DNA of 64,000 bases from Type-B symbiont of Plautia stali (GCA_001485295.1 BBOA01000002.1:62001-126000); one strand, 5' to 3'. Positions 1 to 10,488 are shown, counted from the first letter of the stretch. Translations and numbers: made by a program. The notes: generated from the sequence alone by a model not told the origin.

Positions 1-28
1 CAAGGCGACTTTGTCCCTTCATATTTCC

Positions 29-785
29 TTATGCTAGCAGCATCTCGAGTTTAATAGAGATCGCTATGCTCTCAGACTTTGCTTTTCCTGTCCATGCGAT
101 ATCAAAAGCGGTGCCGTGGTCAGCGGAAGTGCGAATAAACGGCAGACCGGCAATAATGATATTGACTCTGTCGTAAAATACAATAAAGGCCGTTTTCGCC
201 GGCGTGCGGATTGACGCCAGCCACGGCGATACGGGCTTTTTCAAAGCCGACGCGACGCAGGAAGGTGTCCGCTATGCCGATCACCGTTTTAATCCGCGTC
301 TGGTTCAGCGTGTCGAGGAACTTACGCAGCGCGATATCTTTGGTGTCGGTGAGGTGCGTCAGCAGCTCGGGATGGCCGGGATAGAGATGGCCTGCTGAAT
401 GCAGCGCCTCTTTATTCAGCAGCGCAGTTGCGATAGCCTGTATCTTGCCCGTCAGCGCTAGTTCGGTCGCGCGCTTCACGCAGCGCCAGGCGAGATCGCA
501 CGCCTGCTTCTGCATCACGCCCGGCTTCAGGGAGTCTGGATCGGCCAGCGGCTCGTCGCTCACATTGACGATGCCCGTCGCGAAGTGCGCTTCTTTCACG
601 CTGTCCCGTACGCGCTGCTCCACCTGCGGCGTAATATTCAGGGCTAGGACACGACTCAGCGTCGCCGCGCAGCCCACCACTACCGCCGGCGCGCCGTTAA
701 GGTCGCCTTCCGCCAGCGCTTTGATGATGATCTCCGGGCTGATGCCCGCCGGATCGCCCATGGTCACCGCAATAATTTTACTCAC
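29..785 (-). pseudogene. pdxA2: PdxA2-type 4-phospho-D-threonate dehydrogenase, broken
   Basis: The N-terminal two thirds reads as a PdxA-family NAD-dependent dehydrogenase, with the family opening MGDPAGISPE and the motif GVNPHAGENG. The likely start is a GTG at 785, which overlaps the stop of the neighbouring kinase gene. After the HAGENG motif the frame is lost, a large part is deleted, and the family C-terminus (PFIRTSADHGTAFDIA) resumes in another frame to end at 29. The pairing with a DUF1537 kinase is the arrangement known for D-threonate or D-erythronate use, so the PdxA2 branch fits better than the vitamin B6 enzyme PdxA. This gene cannot give a full enzyme. Assignment of family is firm, of exact substrate is inferred. 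Confidence 0.85.
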
Positions 786-1509
786 TCGACTTCTCCTCAA
801 TAAAACGAATGGTTACTACCCGGGTGTTTTCGTCGCCAAAACCGCCCGCTTTGGCCATTACCGGAAGGGTAAATTCACTGTTAAGCAGGACGCCGTACGG
901 CACGTAGCCCGCCACAATGCCCTGAATCTGAAAACCGCTGGCGCCACGTCGCCGCCGGAGAGATAGAGTCCGGCGGGCCGCTACGCACTAGCCGGCCAGC
1001 GCGTCTGGTCAAATAGCTGGAGGATATCGACATCCACCAGTACAATCTCTCGTTACGCCGCCAGCCGGGCGATCTGTTGCTGCGCGCCGGCGCTTATCGA
1101 GCCGATTACCGCCAGCATCGGCGCCGACTAACAGCGGCGTGTCGTCAAGCTGCGCGGCAGCAGGCCAAGATGCGCGCAATATTGCTCTCTCGCTCCGCAT
1201 CGATCACCACCGTGCCCTGCAACTCGACCAGAAGCGCAGGAAAGCGATCGCTGTGCAGCGTAGCGAGATCGATCTCACAGTCGTCGATCCCCAGCTGCGT
1301 TAATACGTGCGCGATGATTACTGGCGTTTTCGGATCGCTGGCGTATTTGGTTTCAAGCAGCAGCACGCCGTTTACCCGCACTTCGCCGCCAAGCGTGACG
1401 CGCCCCAGCCGCGGCATGGCAGGCATAATCAGTGCCCGCTTTTTGCCGCTGGCGGCTAGCGCGGCACGCACCTCTTCTCTCCCGATTCGGCTCTGTGCCG
1501 CTATGAATG
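778..1509 (-). pseudogene. dtnK: four-carbon acid sugar kinase (DUF1537, DtnK-like), broken
   Basis: Fragments in several frames match the DUF1537 sugar-acid kinase family: a central part with KRALIMPAMPRLGR and VNGVLLLETKYASDPKTP, then a stretch reading GSISAGAQQQIARLAA that ends in a stop near 1050, and the C-terminal AKAGGFGDE loop before the TAA at 778-780. The stop overlaps the GTG start of the downstream dehydrogenase gene, so the two were translationally coupled. The N-terminal ATP/substrate domain start is not visible, and the homology fades near 1509. In intact relatives this kinase phosphorylates D-threonate-like acids for the neighbouring dehydrogenase. At least one nonsense codon and several frameshifts make it non-functional. 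Confidence 0.75.
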
Positions 1510-1642
1510 ATTATATTTAATTAATATCAAATTAATTGAAATCAATATGTCCCATAAATTATGACACAGTAAGTGACAGACATCGCACTGAAGCGATCAA
1601 TACCAATCATTCAGCCTAGATTCACAGTAATAAGGGTATGAA

Positions 1643-2712
1643 ATGAACATCAACAGCACAGTAATTAGCGGCTATCAGGCGCTGAACGACATTAGCTATA
1701 GCTATCTGCTGAAACAGAAGGCCAGTGCGCTGCTGGTAAACGACAAGAATATTGAAACCATTCCGGCGTTACAGGCGCTGAGCGCCCAGCTGAAGCAACA
1801 CGTCGGCAATGATAGCGTGCCCCACTAGAGCCAAGCTAGCACGACGTCGCCGCGATTCTGGCGGCGCTGCCCACGTGTGACGTGGATCTAGGCGTCGATA
1901 ATGCCCCGTCGCTGGAGGCGCTACTGGCAGGTGAAAAGCCCGTGGTGTGCACCACCTCGCTGCTGATCCCCACTACCGCAGGCACCAGCTCGGAAGCGAC
2001 GCCGAACGCGATTCTGGCGATCCCGGATCGCGAAACCAAAGTCGGCATTATCTCGCCGATAATGCCGACTTTGTAGCGCTGGTGCCGGAGCTGACCACCA
2101 GCATGCGCCTCTTCCACCGGCATCGACGCTCTGTGCCATCTGATCGAATGCTTCACCGCCCACCGTGTCGAATCCGGTGAGCGACAACTACGCGCTTATT
2201 GGCATGAAGAAGCTGTTCGCTGGCCTCGAAACCGCCGTTGCCGAGCCGCATAACCTGCAGGCACGTCTGGATATGCTGTGGGCTTCCTATTACGGCGGCG
2301 CGGCGATCGCTCATGCGGGCACGCATCTGGTGCACACTATGTCCTATCCACCTTGCGGCAAATACCATCTGCCACAAGGCGTTGCCAACGCCATTCTTCT
2401 GGCGCCCTGCATGACTTTTATGCGTCCGGCCGCAGTGAGCAAATTCGCTCAGGCCTACGATCTGCCGCCCAATGTCGACCCCGCCCTAGACGATGAGGCG
2501 AAACCGCACACGCTGGTGGCTTACTTCACCGCGCTGGTAAAACGCCTGCAGCTGCACGCCAGCCTTAAAGAGCTTGGCATCGGCCCGGGGATCACCTGCT
2601 CTATTTAGTGAAAGCGGCGCTCGACGTGCAGCGTCTGATGAAGAACGTGCCCATTGCCGTCAGCGCGAATGACGTCCGTGACGTCTACCTGACTCTGTTC
2701 CCTTCACACTAG
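1643..2712 (+). pseudogene. iron-containing alcohol dehydrogenase, broken
   Basis: The first 61 codons are open from ATG 1643 and end in TAG at 1826-1828 where the reading frame continues, consistent with a lost Trp codon. Later fragments show family III iron alcohol dehydrogenase motifs: TTSLLIPTTAGTSSEATP (nucleotide-binding region) and, around 2320-2400, HAGTHLVHTMSYP and GVANAILLAP with the metal-binding histidines. The usual GGGS dinucleotide motif is missing because of a deletion before 1860, and a frameshift lies at a perfect hairpin at 2038-2072. The natural stop is at 2710-2712. Substrate cannot be told. The gene heads a plus-strand catabolic set that is entirely decayed. Confidence 0.8.
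2038..2072. repeat. perfect 15-bp inverted repeat inside the dead dehydrogenase
   Basis: The arms AAAGTCGGCATTATC and GATAATGCCGACTTT are exact reverse complements separated by TCGCC. The right arm is also where the protein alignment loses codons and shifts frame (expected roughly PIMMPDFVALVPEL, seen PIMPTL then stop). See the finding on templated mutation. Confidence 0.9.
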
Positions 2713-2731
2713 GAATAAAAAAGAGGATTGT

Positions 2732-3357
2732 ATGAGCCAGAAAATCACCGACGTATTGACAGCTATCGTCACCTGTTTCGATCAAGAAGGCGTCTTTAAA
2801 CCCTTATGCTGAACGAGCAGGAAAAGGTCGCTATTACCGAAACCTACGTCGATGAAGTCAACAACCGCACGCCGGTCGTGGCGCACATCGGCAAGATCTC
2901 GACGCGTGAAACCATTCGTCTCGGCAGGCAGATTGCGAAGCTAGGCGTCGACGCCGTCTCGGTGATCACTCCCTGATTTTGTACCGTTCAAGCAGGACGA
3001 GCTGTCTATCACTACCAGACAGTGGCTGACGCCCTTGAGGCGCCGCTGTTCTTCTACAACATTCCGGCGCGCTCCGGCAACACACTGCAGCCGGAAACCG
3101 TGCGTACCCTAGGCGTCGCATCCCAACATTATCGGTATCATAAGATTCGGCGGGCAGCTATGAGAGCCTGAGCGGCTTTATCAAGGCGGCTCAGGGGATC
3201 GATAACTTCGACGTGCTCAACAGCCCCGACTCGCTGATCCATCAGGACTTCGTCGACGGCTGATCCGCCCATATCTCCGGTCTAGCCAACGCCGCGCCGA
3301 ACAAGATCAACGCCATCTGGGCGCGCTTTAGCGCGGGCGATATCGAGGGTTCGCGCG
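2732..3357 (+). pseudogene. DapA/NAL-family aldolase, broken
   Basis: Starts at ATG 2732 after AGAGGATTGT. Recognisable pieces are the N-terminal VTCFDQEG, then VVAHIGKISTRETI, VDAVSVITP, a mid part PLFFYNIPARSGN carrying the family tyrosine, and a C-terminal stretch SGLANAAPNKINAIW. They lie in different frames with at least one in-frame stop, so there is no intact protein. The family includes dihydrodipicolinate synthase, N-acetylneuraminate lyase and sugar-acid dehydratases. Given the neighbours, a sugar-acid lyase or dehydratase is more likely than DapA itself. The 3' end runs straight into a different gene family near 3358, which indicates a deletion junction. Confidence 0.75.
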
Positions 3358-3719
3358 CGGCATCTATTATACTTTGCATACGCCTTTGAGCAACGAGACG
3401 CGCAACCTGTTTGACGGCGCGCGCCTGCGTCGCATGAAAAAAAGCGCCTTTTTGATCAACGCGGCGCGCGGCGGCGTGGTGAATGAAGAGTATCTCTTCC
3501 ATGCGCTGCAGAACAACGTGATTGCGGGCGCGGCGGCCGACGTCTTTGTTCAGGAGCCGCTGCGCTGTTCAGTCTGAGCAATTTTATCCCGACCTTCCCA
3601 TATCGCCGGCTACACCGACGGGGCCATCAGCGCCATCGGCGAACGCTGAGTATCGCAGATCCTTTAGTGCGTTCGACAGCATGAGTGGCCAATCAACATG
3701 ATGAACGGGCTGGCGTAAG
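3358..3719 (+). pseudogene. D-isomer 2-hydroxyacid dehydrogenase, C-terminal fragment
   Basis: The sequence matches the C-terminal half of the NAD-binding domain of 2-hydroxyacid dehydrogenases: LHTPLSNETRNLFD, MKKSAFLINAARGGVV, and AAADVFVQEPL, followed after a frameshift by PHIAGYTDGAISAIGER-like residues with the catalytic His region. The N-terminal two thirds is absent and the fragment is joined to the DapA-like gene. The end at TAA 3717-3719 follows NMMNGLA. It resembles phosphoglycerate or glyoxylate/hydroxypyruvate reductase relatives, but the fragment is too short to name. No function is expected. Confidence 0.75.
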
Positions 3720-3757
3720 AGCTGCCCTCGTCTGCAACCTGATTCGAGTGGAAAACA

Positions 3758-4522
3758 ATGATGAACCCTATGCTGCGCTCGACCCAAATTCACTGGTGGA
3801 TCGCTGGCCTGATGTGGCTGGCAATCGGCATTAACTAAATTGACCAAACCGTGCTCTCGGCCGCGGCGCCGCATCTGATCATCGAGCTGGAGATCAACCC
3901 AGAAAAGATCTCTCAGAGCGAAGTGCGTCTGATCCCGCGACGGCTAGGCTAGGCGCAGAAGCATAGCGAGAAAGGCGTGCGCTCGATGAAGTGTATCTGG
4001 TGAAAGATAAAGGCATGGACTTTCTCAAGATGGGCTTCGTCGACGCGCTGCCGCTGATCTACGGCATGATGATCGAGGTATAGTGCATAAAAAGGTGCTG
4101 TCGCTGACCGCCCACGCGCAAGCTCTTTCTCACCATCGGCCTGCTGATGTCGCTCTACATCGGCTTCGTGCCCTTTAACGAATCGGTGTTTATGACTGTG
4201 CTGCTGCTCTATATCGCCAAGTCAGGCACTGCTGTCGCCGCCTCGCAGGTCTGGGCGCTGCCGGGCGACGTCGCGCCGAAGAACAGCGTCTCGATCATCG
4301 CCGGTTTGCAGAATACGGTATCGAATATGGGCGGCGCGGTCGGCCCGATTATTACCAGCACGATTGTCGGCACGAGCGGCAATTTCACCTAGGCGCTGGT
4401 CTTCTCCAGCCGTGCTGACGGTGATCAGCATCCTCAACTACCTGTTCCTGCTGGGCAAGATAGAGCCGATCGTCGATGAAGAGAAGGTGCATGAGCGTCA
4501 GCCGGTAACTAGCGGCGTTTGA
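3758..4522 (+). pseudogene. MFS transporter, broken (first copy)
   Basis: Starts at ATG 3758 with HWWIAGLMWLAIGIN, typical of anion:cation symporter family MFS proteins, but TAA follows at the place where relatives have Tyr-Ile-Asp. A large central deletion leaves a hydrophilic loop piece and then transmembrane residues with VWALPGDVAPKNSVS and IIAGLQNTVSNMGGAVGPI. TAG at 4390-4392 sits where ...NFTWALVF would be expected. The C-terminal end at 4522 is approximate. The transporter probably took up the acid sugar degraded by the neighbouring enzymes, and it cannot be functional now. Confidence 0.8.
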
Positions 4523-4597
4523 CTACCGTTTTTATAAACCGCCGTATACGTCCTGTGTGGTTTCCTCAGCCTTACCATAAAAAAGGTGGAGGCGATT

Positions 4598-5870
4598 ATG
4601 TCGCTTAATTCCAATGATCACCTGTTTCTGTTTCGGCAAGTAGAGGAAAGTTTCGCTATGTCATTCTGACCGTGCTATCGGTCGGCATCGTTATCAACTA
4701 CATCGATCGTGCCGCAATGAGCATGGCGATTCCCTTTATGAGCGAGCAGCTACATTTTCTCGCCAACGGCTAGCGACCTGCTGCTCTCCGCATTTTTCTG
4801 GAGTTATGTGTTATTTCAGCTACCCGGCGGCTGGCTGGTAGACCGCCTGGGTCCACGCATTACTTTTGCGCTAAGCAGCTTGGGATAGGGACTGGCTACG
4901 GCAGCATGCGGTCTGGCAAGCAACGTCGCCGCCTTGGTCGGTTTTCGTTTCGTGCTTGGCGCAGTGGAAGCGCCTAGTTATGCCACTAACTAGTCAACAG
5001 TCACGCGCTGGTTTCCATGTCAAGAGCGAAGTTTTGCCGCCGCCACCTTTAATAACGGCAGTAAAATCGGCAGCACGCTGGCGATTCCAATTATTTCCTT
5101 CCTGATCGCCCAGCTTGGCTGGTATATCTGGTATCGTGAACCGTGCGAACATCGTTCCGCAACGTGGGAAGAAGTGGGATTTATTAGAGCGAATCAAAAT
5201 GCTGAAATTAGACTAGTGCGCCGATGAGCGTGCGTCAGCTGCTTGGTCAGCGCGCCGTAAAGGGATGATGGCAGGCTTTTTCTGTATTAACTTTGTCTCT
5301 TATTTCTTTTTTACCTAGTTCCCGACATATATGATCGAGACCTTTCATCTCTTGCTGATGAAGTTCGTTCTGTTAGGAATGCTGCCGGGTATCGCTGCGA
5401 TTATCGGCGGCTGGTGCGGCAGCCTGCTGTCCGACACGCTTGTAAGACACGGCGATTCGCTAAGCGTCGCGCGTAAAGTGCCGCTGGTAGGCGGTATGCT
5501 CGGCAGCGCTACTATTGGCCTAGCGGCCTTTTCTCCTAGCCTGGGACTTTCTCTTGCCGCGCTCTGTTTTGCTAACTTTGCCGCCACTTTCGCCTCTGCG
5601 GCGCTGTGGGCGTTGCCGTCGGACGTCGCGCCTAACCGCGCCAACATCGCCACTACCGGCGGTATTCAGAATATGGCTGCAAACCTTACCGGGATCATTT
5701 CACCAGTGTTGATCGGCATCATTATGCAGTACAATCACTCATTCACCCTTCCGCTGGAAATTGCTGGAATCGTCGGCGTTATCGGCGAGCCGATTTATGG
5801 CTTCTAGCTGCCGCATTATACAGCCAATGTCGCTGAGCGCAACGCAACCGCAGGAAAGCTCGGTAAGGAG
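4598..5870 (+). pseudogene. MFS sugar-acid transporter (GudP/GarP-like), broken (second copy)
   Basis: ATG 4598 follows a strong GGAGG. Early residues shift frame, then INYIDRAAMSMAIPFMSEQL and LFQLPGGWLVDRLGPR match the D-glucarate/galactonate class of MFS carriers. In-frame TAG codons at 4886, 4991, 5316 and 5805 each replace an expected Trp (SLG-W-GL, TN-W-ST, FFT-W-FPTY, GF-W-LP), besides indels. A long open part at 5331-5804 carries ALWALPSDVAPNRAN and the GGIQNMAANL helix. The run of Trp-to-TAG changes is the cleanest example of the mutational pattern described in the findings. The gene is paralogous to the first MFS remnant upstream. Confidence 0.85.
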
Positions 5871-5876
5871 AGAAGT

Positions 5877-5981
5877 ATGAGCAGCCGTTGGAAAAAGCGC
5901 GCCCCGCATTCAACTTGGGGCGATTTTAGCCTCGACGATCAACTAGGAACTACTGAACTTGCTAAAGCAACGCTAAAATGA
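5877..5981 (+). pseudogene. cyclase-family protein, N-terminal stub
   Basis: A 34-codon frame starting at ATG 5877 after AAGGAG encodes RWKKRAPHSTWGDF and DDQLGTTELA, which matches the N-terminus of cyclase/kynurenine-formamidase-like proteins (usual form RW..RP..S.WGDFG.DDQLG). It ends at TGA 5979-5981, so about 270 residues of the normal protein are missing. This was the last gene of the decayed plus-strand operon, abutting the acnB terminator. The match is from memory of the family motif. No function is expected. Confidence 0.6.
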
Positions 5982-6012
5982 GATCTAGGCGACATTATTG
6001 CGGGTAAAAGAT

Positions 6013-6049
6013 AAAAAACAAAGGGGCGAGAATCGCCCCTTTGTTTTTT
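6013..6049. terminator. bidirectional terminator between acnB and the decayed operon
   Basis: A perfect 17-bp inverted repeat with a GAA loop (core AAAGGGGCGA / TCGCCCCTTT) flanked by A and T runs on both sides. It ends 10 bases past the acnB stop and would work for transcripts from either strand. Confidence 0.92.
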
Positions 6050-6059
6050 AGCGCACAGC

Positions 6060-8657
6060 TCAGACCGCTGTCTGGAAAATCACATTGCCCGCTTTATCGG
6101 TGTACTGATTCAGCTGATCAAAGTTGAGGTAGCGATAGATGTCGCTGGCGGTTTTATCCACCTGCACCATAAACTGCTGGTACTCGTCCGGGGTCGGCAG
6201 CTTGCCGAGCCGCGAAGCGACAGCCGCCAGTTCCGCCGACGCTAGGTAGACGTTGGCGCCAGTGCCGAGACGGTTCGGGAAGTTACGGGTCGAGGTAGAG
6301 ACTACCGTCGCGCCGTCCTGTACGCGCGCTTGGTTACCCATGCATAGCGAACAGCCCGGGATCTCGATGCGCACGCCGCTCTTGCCGAAGACGCTGTAGT
6401 AGCCCTCTTCAGTCAGCTGCGCCGCGTCCATCTTGGTCGGCGGCGCGACCCACAGACGGGTCGGCAGCTGACCTTTATGACTGTCGAGCAGTTTACCCGC
6501 TGCACGGAAGTGACCGATGTTGGTCATGCACGAGCCGATAAACACTTCGTCGATCTTCTCGCCCTGCACGTCGGAGAGCAGACGCGCGTCGTCTGGATCG
6601 TTCGGTGCGCATAGGATCGGCTCTTTGATGTCCGCCAAGTCAATCTCGATCACCGCCGCGTATTCCGCGTCGGCGTCTGCTTCCAGTAGCTGAGGATCAG
6701 CCAGCCATTTTTCCATGCCCTGGATACGACGCTCCAGCGTACGGCGATCGCCGTAGCCTTCCGCGATCATCCACTTCAGCAGCACGATGTTGGAGCTGAG
6801 GTATTCGATAATCGGCGCTTTATCCAGCTTGATGGTACAGCCCGCCGCCGAACGTTCAGCCGAGGCGTCGGTCAGTTCAAACGCCTGCTCGACTTTCAGG
6901 TACGGCAGACCTTCGATCTCGAGGATGCGGCCAGAGAAGATGTTCTTTTTACCTTTCTTCTCAACGGTCAGCAGACCCTGTTTGATGGCGTACAGCGGAA
7001 TAGCGTGCACCAGATCGCGCAGGGTGATGCCCGGCTGCATTTTGCCTTTAAAGCGCACCAGCACCGATTCCGGCATGTCGAGCGGCATCACGCCGGTCGC
7101 GGCGGCGAAGGCCACCAAGCCAGAACCGGCCGGGAATGAGATGCCGATCGGGAAGCGGGTGTGAGAGTCACCGCCAGTGCCGATAGTGTCCGGCAGCAGC
7201 ATGCGGTTCAGCCACGAGTGGATTACGCCGTCGCCTGGACGTAGCGAGACGCCTCCGCGGTTCATAATGAAGTCCGGCAGCGTGTGGTGCGTATTGACGT
7301 CGACCAGCTTCGGATAGGCGGCGGTGTGGCAGAACGACTGCATCACCAGGTCAGCGGAGAAGCCGAGGCACGCCAGATCTTTCAGCTCGTCGCGCGTCAT
7401 CGGGCCGGTAGTGTCCTGAGAGCCGACCGAGGTCATCTTCGGCTCGCAGTACGCGCCCGGACGAATGCCCGTGCCGCTGCAGGCACGGGCGACCATTTTC
7501 TGCGCTAGCGAGTAGCCGCACGCGCTTTCCGCCACCTTTTTCGCTTGACGGAACACGTCGCTATACGGCAGACCCAGCGACTCACGAGCTTTGCTGGTCA
7601 GGCCGCGACCGATAATCAGCGGAATACGGCCGCCGGCGCGCACTTCGTCGATCAGCACGTCGGTTTTCAGGCTAAAGCTGGCCAGCCGCTCGCCGGTTTC
7701 GTGGTTGCGCACTTCGCCTTTATAGGGATAGACGTCAATTACGTCGCCCATATTCAGCTTGCTCACATCTACTTCGATCGGCAGCGCGCCCGCATCTTCC
7801 ATAGTGTTGAAGAAGATTGGCGCGATTTTGCTGCCGAGCACTAGACCGCCGCCTTTTTTGTTCGGAACGTTCGGAATGTCGTCGCCCATGAACCACAGCA
7901 CGGAGTTGGTCGCAGATTTACGGGAAGAGCCGGTGCCAACTACGTCGCCAACGTAAGCCAGCGGATAGCCTTTGGCCTGCAGCGCTTCAATCTGCTTGAT
8001 CGGCCCGACGTTGCCCGGCTCGTCCGGGTTGATGCCTTCACGGGCGTTTTTCAACATCGCCAGCGCGTGTAGTGGAATATCCGGACGTGACCATGCATCC
8101 GGCGCCGGAGAGAGGTCGTCGGTGTTGGTTTCGCCGGTCACTTTGAATACGGTAACGGTGATTTTTTCTGCCAGCTCAGGGCGTGACAGATACCACTCGG
8201 CATTCGCCCAAGATTGCATCACCTGCTGCGCAGGGGTGTTGCCCGCTTTCGCTTTCTCTTCAACGTCGTAGAAGTTGTCAAACATTAGCAGCGTATGCGA
8301 CAGCGCTTTAGCGGCAATCGGCGCCAGCTTCTCATCGTCCAGCGCCTTAATCAGCGGATAAATGTTATAACCGCCTTGCATAGTGCCCAGCAGTTCAATC
8401 GCTTTTTCGGGGGATACCAGAGGAGAGGTCGTTTCGCCTTTAGCGACTACGGCAAGAAAACCCGCTTTAACGTAAGCGGCTTCATCAACGCCGGGCGGGA
8501 CACGGTTGACCAACAGATCGGTCAGGAATTCTTCTTCACCCGCTGGCGGGTTTTTCAGCAGTTCAACCAGCGCGGCCATCTGGGAAGCATCTAACGGCTT
8601 AGGTACGATTCCCTGGGCAGCACGCTCAGCAACGTGCTTACAGTATTCTACTAGCAC
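6060..8657 (-). CDS. acnB: aconitate hydratase B
   Basis: Bifunctional aconitase 2/2-methylisocitrate dehydratase of the TCA and methylcitrate cycles, cytoplasmic, 4Fe-4S. From the GTG at 8657 the protein is 865 residues, the E. coli length. The frame extends 33 codons further upstream but without homology. GAGGAG lies six bases before the GTG. Iron-sulphur residues are visible in CSLCMGNQ and SCMTNIGH, and the swivel-domain [16 protein letters not shown] motif is present. The first codons differ from E. coli (start ATG to GTG, E to V, R to C), and a few conserved positions near residue 400 are unusual (AESACGYSL). It follows lpdA on the same strand but has its own upstream region. Intact. 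Confidence 0.96.
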   Translation of the reverse strand: MLVEYCKHVAERAAQGIVPKPLDASQMAALVELLKNPPAGEEEFLTDLLVNRVPPGVDEAAYVKAGFLAVVAKGETTSPLVSPEKAIELLGTMQGGYNIYPLIKALDDEKLAPIAAKALSHTLLMFDNFYDVEEKAKAGNTPAQQVMQSWANAEWYLSRPELAEKITVTVFKVTGETNTDDLSPAPDAWSRPDIPLHALAMLKNAREGINPDEPGNVGPIKQIEALQAKGYPLAYVGDVVGTGSSRKSATNSVLWFMGDDIPNVPNKKGGGLVLGSKIAPIFFNTMEDAGALPIEVDVSKLNMGDVIDVYPYKGEVRNHETGERLASFSLKTDVLIDEVRAGGRIPLIIGRGLTSKARESLGLPYSDVFRQAKKVAESACGYSLAQKMVARACSGTGIRPGAYCEPKMTSVGSQDTTGPMTRDELKDLACLGFSADLVMQSFCHTAAYPKLVDVNTHHTLPDFIMNRGGVSLRPGDGVIHSWLNRMLLPDTIGTGGDSHTRFPIGISFPAGSGLVAFAAATGVMPLDMPESVLVRFKGKMQPGITLRDLVHAIPLYAIKQGLLTVEKKGKKNIFSGRILEIEGLPYLKVEQAFELTDASAERSAAGCTIKLDKAPIIEYLSSNIVLLKWMIAEGYGDRRTLERRIQGMEKWLADPQLLEADADAEYAAVIEIDLADIKEPILCAPNDPDDARLLSDVQGEKIDEVFIGSCMTNIGHFRAAGKLLDSHKGQLPTRLWVAPPTKMDAAQLTEEGYYSVFGKSGVRIEIPGCSLCMGNQARVQDGATVVSTSTRNFPNRLGTGANVYLASAELAAVASRLGKLPTPDEYQQFMVQVDKTASDIYRYLNFDQLNQYTDKAGNVIFQTAV

Positions 8658-9015
8658 GACGTTCTCCTCGCTCACATTGTATAGGTTTCCGGTGCACCCT
8701 AGTGACACAGAATTCCATGAGTAGGGTAAGGTGCCCAGTTCCGCGTGGGTCAGCATAGCAGCGTCTAAGCTGTTTGTTAATCTGTTTACAAAAACACAAC
8801 ATAATTTACCGGGTAAAAAAGTGCAGTTTTTCGGTTTTTAGGCTAGTTACGGCGAGAAGAGCATTGCGTTAGAGAAGAATTGCTCAACTATAACGATTTG
8901 CATAGTAGGGAGTGAAGTCGCGACGTCGCAGCTTCTGAGAAGTGGGTATAACTTTTTGCATAAGATTTTTTACGCATATCACTGTCTGGGTTATGGCTCG
9001 TTTCCTACTGCCCCA
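8658..9015. other. acnB upstream region, no gene seen
   Basis: About 360 bases, AT-rich near 8770-8960, between the acnB start and the lpdA terminator. It should hold the acnB promoter(s). I see no confident -35/-10 pair or coding homology, and the yacH gene found here in E. coli is absent. Confidence 0.6.
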
Positions 9016-9039
9016 CAAAAAAAGCTCCCTTCCGGGAGC
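9016..9039 (-). terminator. lpdA terminator
   Basis: On the minus strand GCTCCC-GGAA-GGGAGC is followed by a run of seven T, 25 bases after the lpdA stop. Confidence 0.92.
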
Positions 9040-9063
9040 ATTCTCTTTCTCAGCAAAAGAAAC

Positions 9064-10488
9064 TTACTTCTTCTTCGTTTTCGGGTTCGGCAGGTCGGTG
9101 ATGCTGCCTTCGAAGATCTCAGCCGCCAAGCCAACCGACTCGTGCAGCGTCGGGTGTGCGTGGATCGTCAGCGCGATATCTTCCGCGTCACAGCCCATCT
9201 CGATCGCCAGACCGATTTCGCCCAGCAGCTCACCGCCGTTGGTGCCGACAACCGCGCCGCCGATAACGCGATGGGTCTCTTTGTCGAAAATCAGCTTGGT
9301 CATGCCATCAGCACAGTAAGAAGCGATAGCGCGGCCAGACGCCGCCCATGGGAAGGTCGCTGTCTCGTAGCTGATGCCCTTCTCTTTCGCTTCTTTCTCG
9401 GTCAGACCGACCCATGCCACTTCCGGCTCGGTGTAGGCGATAGACGGGATCACTTTCGGATCAAAGTAGTGCTTCATGCCGGCGATAACTTCAGCGGCAA
9501 CGTGGCCTTCATGCACGCCTTTATGCGCTAGCATCGGCTGACCGACGATATCGCCGATAGCGTAGATGTGCGGTACGTTGGTGCGCATCTGCTTGTCGAC
9601 GCGGATAAAGCCGCGATTGTCCACTTCCACGCCCGCTTTGCCGGCATCCAGACCTTTGCCGTTCGGCATGCGGCCGATGGCCACCAGCACCGCGTCGTAG
9701 CGCTGCGGTTCAGCCGGCGCTTTTTCACCTTCCATCGTCACGTAGATGCCGTCTTCTTTGGCTTCTACCGCGGTAACTTTAGTTTCCAGCATCAGGTTGA
9801 ACTGCTTCGCGATACGCTTGGTGAAGACTTTCACCACGTCTTTGTCGGCAGCCGGGATAACCTGATCGAATATCTCGACCACGTCAATCTGCGAACCCAG
9901 CGCGTGGTAAACGGTGCCCATCTCCAGACCGATGATGCCGCCGCCCATAACCAGCATGCGCTCCGGCACTTCTTTCAGCTCCAGCGCATCGGTAGAGTCC
10001 CAGACATGCGGGTCGTCGTGCGGAATAAACGGCAACGTGATCGGACGCGAGCCGGCCGCAATAATAGCATTGTCGAAGTTGATGGTGGTTGCACCGCCTT
10101 CTCCTTCCACAACCAGAGTATTGGCATCGGTGAACTTGCCCAGACCATTAACCATTTTGACTCTACGACCTTTCGCCATGCCTGCGAGACCGCCGGTCAG
10201 CTGGTTAATGACTTTTTCTTTCCAGGTGCGGACCTTATTGATGTCCGTAGAGGGCTGACCAAACACGATGCCATGCTCTTCTAGGGCTTTCACCTCCTCG
10301 ATCACTTTAGCAACGTACAGCAGCGCTTTTGACGGGATACAGCCTACGTTCAGACAGACACCGCCAAGGGTGCTGTAACGCTCTACCAGTACGGTTTCCA
10401 GACCTAAATCAGCGCAACGGAAGGCTGCAGAGTAACCTGCAGGACCAGCCCCAAGTACCACGACCTGGGTTTTAATCTCTGTACTCAT
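9064..10488 (-). CDS. lpdA: dihydrolipoyl dehydrogenase (E3)
   Basis: FAD enzyme that reoxidises dihydrolipoyl groups of the pyruvate and 2-oxoglutarate dehydrogenase complexes and the glycine cleavage system. The protein is 474 residues from the second of two adjacent ATGs, with near-full-length identity to E. coli LpdA. Visible are the FAD-binding VVVLGAGPAGYSAAFR, the redox-active disulphide CLNVGCIPSK, the NAD motif MGGGIIGLEMG and the C-terminal HAHPTLHE with the catalytic His-Glu pair. It lies 300 bases downstream of aceF, past the aceF terminator, so it is expressed both by readthrough and from its own promoter, as in E. coli. One conserved Asp is Tyr (ASYCADG). Intact. Confidence 0.97.
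   Translation of the reverse strand: MSTEIKTQVVVLGAGPAGYSAAFRCADLGLETVLVERYSTLGGVCLNVGCIPSKALLYVAKVIEEVKALEEHGIVFGQPSTDINKVRTWKEKVINQLTGGLAGMAKGRRVKMVNGLGKFTDANTLVVEGEGGATTINFDNAIIAAGSRPITLPFIPHDDPHVWDSTDALELKEVPERMLVMGGGIIGLEMGTVYHALGSQIDVVEIFDQVIPAADKDVVKVFTKRIAKQFNLMLETKVTAVEAKEDGIYVTMEGEKAPAEPQRYDAVLVAIGRMPNGKGLDAGKAGVEVDNRGFIRVDKQMRTNVPHIYAIGDIVGQPMLAHKGVHEGHVAAEVIAGMKHYFDPKVIPSIAYTEPEVAWVGLTEKEAKEKGISYETATFPWAASGRAIASYCADGMTKLIFDKETHRVIGGAVVGTNGGELLGEIGLAIEMGCDAEDIALTIHAHPTLHESVGLAAEIFEGSITDLPNPKTKKK

Noticed and set aside
1..6000. Reassignment of TAG to Trp or Gln, which would make several pseudogenes open
   Set aside because: The same genes also carry frameshifts, deletions and TAA stops, and TAG is used as the ordinary stop of intact ftsZ and zapD. 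Decay is the simpler reading.
9568..10284. Long plus-strand open frame opposite lpdA
   Set aside because: It is antisense to a fully conserved gene and shows no family resemblance; high GC gives long shadow frames.
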